Of a stretch of DNA of 64,000 nucleotides, positions 59,525 through 64,000 are shown in pieces. The DNA lies in assembly GCA_964036275.1 (NCBI GenBank), contig OZ038436.1, positions 16,829,904 through 16,893,903 of the forward strand, written 5' to 3'. The first letter of the stretch is position 1. The number at the start of each line of letters is the position of its first letter. A program made the position numbers and the translations under genes. Below the pieces are notes generated by a model. It did not search any database and was not told the origin of the DNA. It saw only the letters and a program-made list of their open reading frames with translations. Source of the DNA: Litoditis marina (Eukaryota; Nematoda; Chromadorea; Rhabditida; Rhabditidae).

Positions 59525-59854
59525 ACTCGCTTTTTGTCCAGACTTTCCGCTGATTATCATTTTTGATTTCACTGTAGTTTTTACAGTACTACCTGTTAAT
59601 AGCGTTCTAGCTTTGTTTCAAGTTTTACTCCACGCAATCTCGTCTCGATGATCTTGTATCGTGACTTACACGCTGCTTCTTTTATCGTCAATGACTATTT
59701 GTTACTTTTTTTGTTTGCCACTTTGCTGTTTTTTGAACGAAGTTGTTGTAAACCATAAACCTGTGTTTTTACACAACAAATGTTGTAATTCGCGGTTTCT
59801 ATTTAGGAACATTACAGGATTAACAGGGATATAGTGTTTATTTCGGCAGGGTGA
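59525..59854. other. Convergent 3' region of cct-3 and the saposin gene
   Basis: Between two stop codons of opposite-strand genes. T-rich on the plus strand, with no canonical AATAAA close to the cct-3 stop. No gene seen. Confidence 0.5.
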
Positions 59855-62705
59855 TCAATATGCGATATCCTCGACTATAAGCGTCTGGTTCACCGTTCGA
59901 TCGGCCAACAGTTCCTTAGCTATAGCCTGAGCTGAGTCCTTCTGAATAGACATCAAATTAAACGAAGCTTCTCGCAAACATCGTGTATATTGAGGTGTAT
60001 TGATTTTTACCCGGGAGACACAGTAACTAAGAAAGACACTGTAACTACGAAATATCTAGTTTTAAGTGAACGTTCAGTTCTCGTTTCTACTTATGAAGCC
60101 GGAAATTGGTGATTGATTGCATTGAACTGCGCGGAAAAAAATTGCTAGCAATTATTAGGGTATGAGATCAGTCTAGGAGGCATTCTTTCTCAACATCGCA
60201 CGTACCGTACCGTCAGAGGTTTCTCGGAAATGATGGTCATTCTGAGCCGCCGCGAACTCTGGTTCTTCCTTCTCGAATTTATCTTCATTTAGTTCGGACT
60301 GAAATGTTCTCTGATTATTCTGAAGCATGCTACTTGTCGTGAGTAAGTGAAGTTCTGAACAAGAAAAAACGTTCAAACTACTTGAAATCCAATGAGAAAA
60401 TTCGCCAACCTGATTGTTCTTTTTCATTTCTGCTTCGCACAGTTTCTCATCAGCGCATATTTTGTGCGATTCATCGTTTTTCAAGCGAAGTAGAATTTCC
60501 CTAGAGGAAACCATTATTGTTACGTAGCACAGTTTCAGACCCAAAATATATCCATCCTAAAAGGTTCTACATTAACTGTTAACCGATTTGAGATAGAGAG
60601 AGACAGAGAGAGAAAAAAAGATTGAAGAAGAAATGAAGAGAACAAGAGAGTGCGAGAAGTTTGACAGTCGCAGTACTATAAGGCGAATTCAAGTTATCCG
60701 CTCTTTTTCGCTAATCTCGAGAAAAGGGAATTGGCTGAAAAAAAATCTCTTAAAGGTTCATATATCCTAGCATAAACTTTGTTTATGAGTTTTCCTAGTT
60801 GATAAAAGAAAAATTTTACGTTTTTTTCGCGGCTCTAGCTACAAACTACATCTACCAACAAGGACAACCAACTTGTTGACTAGCTGACAGACATCTATGC
60901 CGGTGCTGTTCGAGGATTCACACTCCTCTCGTATTTTCTGGAAACAATTCATTTAAATTTAATTGAAAAAAAAATCAAGTTTTCCAATTTTAGGATGTAC
61001 TTCAGGTGGAACTTTGGCAGAAGCGAGCTTTATTCAATGTACTAACTTGGTTCTAATAGCGTTACTAGCGAAATGAATATTGTACAGTACGCCGCCGTCT
61101 CATGGTTTGCCACGACGAATCGTGGTTCTGATGGGATATTTTCGTGAGCACATCCTATTGACCAACTTTGTTACACATTGTCATGGCCAGATCCTTTCAT
61201 AGAAAAACCATTTTGAAAATGTGTGTTTCGTCACTCAAAACTACCTCGGAGAAATCCTGTTCAGTGCTCTGGCGTATCTTCAGTTTATCGATTAGTGCCA
61301 GACAGAAATCACAAAGATTATCCAGAGGAATAAGCTGGAAATTAATAGAAATGAACAGAACCAAGGGACTATTAGGCCCTAAGAGAAACCTTTTCGGGCC
61401 TGTTGGGCCTGTCACCCCAAATTCATCAATCTGTCACTCAATCACCCCAAATTCCCCAGATTATTCAACTGATTATAGTTGAGTTATCGTGTGAAGTAAA
61501 GTAAACGGAAAACTGTTTTGTATTCAGCGTTCCAAAATACACCGAGTTAAAACTACAAACAGAGTTCAATAGATGCATACAGCACTTTAGTCGAGTCTCG
61601 AATTCTACCTTTCGCACCTTACTAGTAAACAAATGATGATGGATGGCCTGAATCAGAATGAAGACTGTGAATGAGATTCCATACATGTGCACATGGTATT
61701 AAATATGAGAAATATTATAGCACTATCTCACCTCCAATACGATAGCAGGAGCTTCCATGGAATCTGTTCCGTTATCGAGAGAAAAGTCCATAGTGAATGA
61801 CAGTCGTGCTTCTGGTAGAAATTCAGACTGAAACAAAACATATATAGGAAGGGAATAAATCTTAGTTGTAGTTTATTGTTTATCTCAATGGACACCGTTA
61901 TTCACGATTTTCGACCGAAAACTCACAGAATCTAACTACACTCGGCGAGAGAGGGCAACGTACACCGTATATACCGGCTGTGGGAAAAGCGAACCATATA
62001 TTGTGGGTGCCAAATTTATGAATTTCTGGGCGAATTCACTGGAGAACCGGGTCCTTGCCGAACCAAACCGCGAACCGGTAACTGGAGAACCGAACCAACT
62101 GAACCGAATCGACTTTTGAACCGACCGGTTCTCCAGTGAATGGTTGGAACCGAACCGACATTCATCATGAGTTGAACAAGCAAGTCGTAGAAAAGGTAGA
62201 ATGACTCTATCCCGGTTCGGTTCGAAGCATTCTCTGGAGAACCGGTCGGTTCAAAAGTCGGTTCGGTTCGGTTCACCAGTGACCGGTTCGCGGTTCGGTT
62301 CGGGAAGGACCCGGTTCTCCAGTGAATTGGCCGAATTTCTGTCTCTCACCGGAATCGAAACTGCGTGCAAAAGATTCGTAGCCGGGCGCTAACCACTGCG
62401 CTATTAAAGAACATAATCGGCAAGCTTTGGAATCAAAGACATATGTGCGTACACAGCGGAAAATGAGATATACAGTACCCTGCCTTTCCGTTGGCGACGA
62501 CTATACAGAATGTATAATCTGAATCTAAAATCTCTAATCATATATCTCTGAATCAAGTCTAATTATAATTGTATGTGCATGAGATTTCGTGAATCCTGTG
62601 CTCCCTCACCGTGGACACGTCTTCAGAAAGTTTCGTCTCCGTCGCGGGACTCTTTAGAGGAAGGGCAACACACAAGGGCAGAGCCAGCAACCATAATTTT
62701 GTCAT
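59855..62705 (-). CDS. Secreted saposin B-type domain protein, about 215 aa
   Basis: Saposin-like proteins bind or disturb lipid membranes; nematode members act in the gut against bacteria or in lysosomes (family knowledge). Exons: 62705-62610, 61827-61732, 61334-61245, 60937-60843, 60500-60410, 60298-60206, 59941-59855 (TGA). Signal peptide MTKLWLLALPLCVA; acidic pro-like segment; saposin core with CDFC at 72-75, EEC at 100, VC at 111, KIC at 141 and KLC at 147. The C-x2-C, C-x10-C and C-x5-C spacings are classic. The C4-C5 gap is 29, about five more than usual, and the exon 4 donor used (AGTTT then GTAGCT) is weak, so that junction is doubtful. A 65-residue Asp/Glu/Asn-rich tail follows. 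Intron 1 (62609-61828) carries a tRNA-derived element with a palindromic transposon inside. An alternative start is the internal ATG at 61791. Confidence 0.75.
60591..60662. repeat. GA-rich microsatellite
   Basis: GAGAGA tract on the plus strand, hence CT-rich in the sense strand of the saposin gene intron. Confidence 0.85.
61968..62516 (-). repeat. tRNA-derived element, split by an insertion
   Basis: The right part (62342-62516) gives on the minus strand TATAGTCGTCGCCAACGG, AGCGCAGTGGTTAGCGCC and GCACGCAGTTTCGATTCC. The left part (61968-62028) carries GTGGGTGCCAAATTTATG, which follows the B box in other copies. The element at 62029-62332 separates the two. Confidence 0.7.
62029..62332. mobile_element. 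Palindromic transposon with 9-bp target duplication
   Basis: 304 bp. Ends GGCGAATTCACTGGAGAACC and its inverse (GGTTCTCCAGTGAATTGGCC). The interior is repeated GAACCGG and CCGGTTC words in opposite directions. It is flanked by GAATTTCTG at 62020-62028 and 62333-62341, a 9-bp direct repeat that fits a Mutator-like (MULE) insertion (inference). Confidence 0.85.
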
Positions 62706-64000
62706 ACCTGTCATGATTTTTTAGAGGCAAATCAAATCAAATATTTATTACACAGTGTGTAATAACGGAACGAAAGTGTGAAACGAATGGAATGGTTGCG
62801 AAAACGTAGAGAAACATCGGGAAAGTTCATCGTTCACTCTACGTAATGTACGTGATGCCCACGTTAAACAAACATGATGCGGGCACCGTGAATCAAAAAG
62901 GATGGAAGTGGGAATCGTAATCTGACCAAGAGTGTACAAATAAATTCGGCCCTATACGCGATAGTAGAATGAGTGTAGAGGGGAGTTGGCGATTGCGGTT
63001 TCTGTACGGTGTTAGCATTTTTGAGTGAGCAGAACATGAATCACATTCAGCTAGTACCAGCTAATGGTTGTACTGACAGATTTTTTATTGTGTTATAGTC
63101 GTTTTGTGCGATATATTAGTTTTTTGAAGAGTTCTGTAGAAAAATAAGATCTCGAGTTCTCTGTAAGCAGAAAATGGAATAAACGAGGAAGCCTGCAGCT
63201 GCATAATGACCTAGAAATGAGCTGATTGTTCGGTAATAGGCGTACTGAGAAAAAATCCCCCGCTGACATATACGCGAGACTAATATGATTAGTAGACAGA
63301 GTTAGCATTCGGCATTAGAACGAGGCGAAAATAGAGATTTTGGACAAGAAACCGAAAACCTACCCTAGAATTAGTGAGGAAACGAGCTGGAAAATCCAGA
63401 GTGCGAAGAAAAGTTGATAGAAAATGAGAGAAAAAAGTAAATGGGATCAACTGCTCATGTTTCAACGAACTATTTGAATAAAAGAGATAGAACAATTGAT
63501 CGATGTACTAGAAGTGGAGTCACGTGAAGTTGGAAAACACAGCAAAAGCAAATCAGTTCTCCATCATAGCATGTTCTTGGACTTACACGTGAATCACACG
63601 CGACGAGTGTTACGTGAAAATTCACGTGAAGCGGAACAAAGCAGTATAGTGCTGGCTTGTTTTACTAACCACAATAGTAAAAGGCAACAATGGCAGGCAG
63701 TTCTGCTTGTTGGTGAGACGGGTTCCGGTGGTAGAAAACAGTGCTAATTTGTTGTGCGAGGAAACAAGTTTCATTGTGTTGGAGTACGAACTCAGGGTCA
63801 ACCGTGCGACATTTGTATGCGGTTGAACAGAAGATCGAAAAAGAAAGATCACACAGTTTGTACACGGTTCTCTGCGAGAAATTTTCGCAAATGAATAAGA
63901 TTTCATGGCGAGAACATCATTTTGATTCGGAACTCGCTACAATGTTCGCTACAGAATTTTCCCGAATCCCGTTCTTATATTCAAGAAAATGTGTTTTGGT
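62706..64000. other. Right edge, no supported gene
   Basis: Upstream region of the saposin gene and beyond. A plus-strand open frame ends with LVGETGSG at 63706-63729, resembling the start of a DEAH-helicase Walker A, but the Lys that must follow is absent and I cannot join it to other exons. CACGTGAA words cluster at 63521-63630. Confidence 0.5.

Overview
The window is nuclear DNA of a nematode close to Caenorhabditis. The evidence is short exons with GT..TTTCAG introns, a tandem cluster of nematode-only chemoreceptors, a cct-3 gene, a Mic10 gene next to it, and very many short inverted-repeat transposons. From memory and unchecked, cct-3 and the Mic10 homologue also lie close together in C. 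elegans (cosmid F54A3), so the right half may be a conserved syntenic block.

Region 1 (1-33.4 kb) is a plus-strand tandem array of five paralogous seven-transmembrane receptors of the Sra/Sre superfamily (Sre-like). Each uses the same nine-exon plan with matching intron phases. Copy 5 (28680-33406) is the only one that reads intact, at 338 aa. Copy 1 is cut by the left edge. Copies 1, 2 and 4 lack a readable TM7 exon, and copy 3 has a one-base frameshift there. Introns and spacers hold hairpin MITEs, tRNA-derived elements, GA tracts, a 0.64 kb tandem repeat and large palindromes. Copies 4 and 5 are a recent duplication that includes their flanks.

Region 2 (34-52 kb) is on the minus strand. 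Reading 5' to 3' (right to left) it holds a long Pro/Arg/Gly-rich protein of about 700 aa (20 exons, unrecognised), then mic10 (94 aa, four exons), then an unrecognised 407-aa Ser-rich protein (11 exons). The first two are about 380 bp apart, and the mic10 ATG directly follows a splice acceptor, which suggests an operon with trans-splicing.

Region 3 (53.3-59.5 kb, plus) is a complete 15-exon cct-3, the gamma subunit of the TRiC/CCT chaperonin (545 aa), divergent from region 2. Its long intron 4 holds two palindromic elements.

Region 4 (59.8-64 kb) has a minus-strand secreted saposin-B protein with all six cysteines. The last 1.3 kb has no convincing gene.

All gene models are hand-spliced from consensus sites, phase continuity and paralogue comparison. 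Domain names come from motif recognition only; no search was run.
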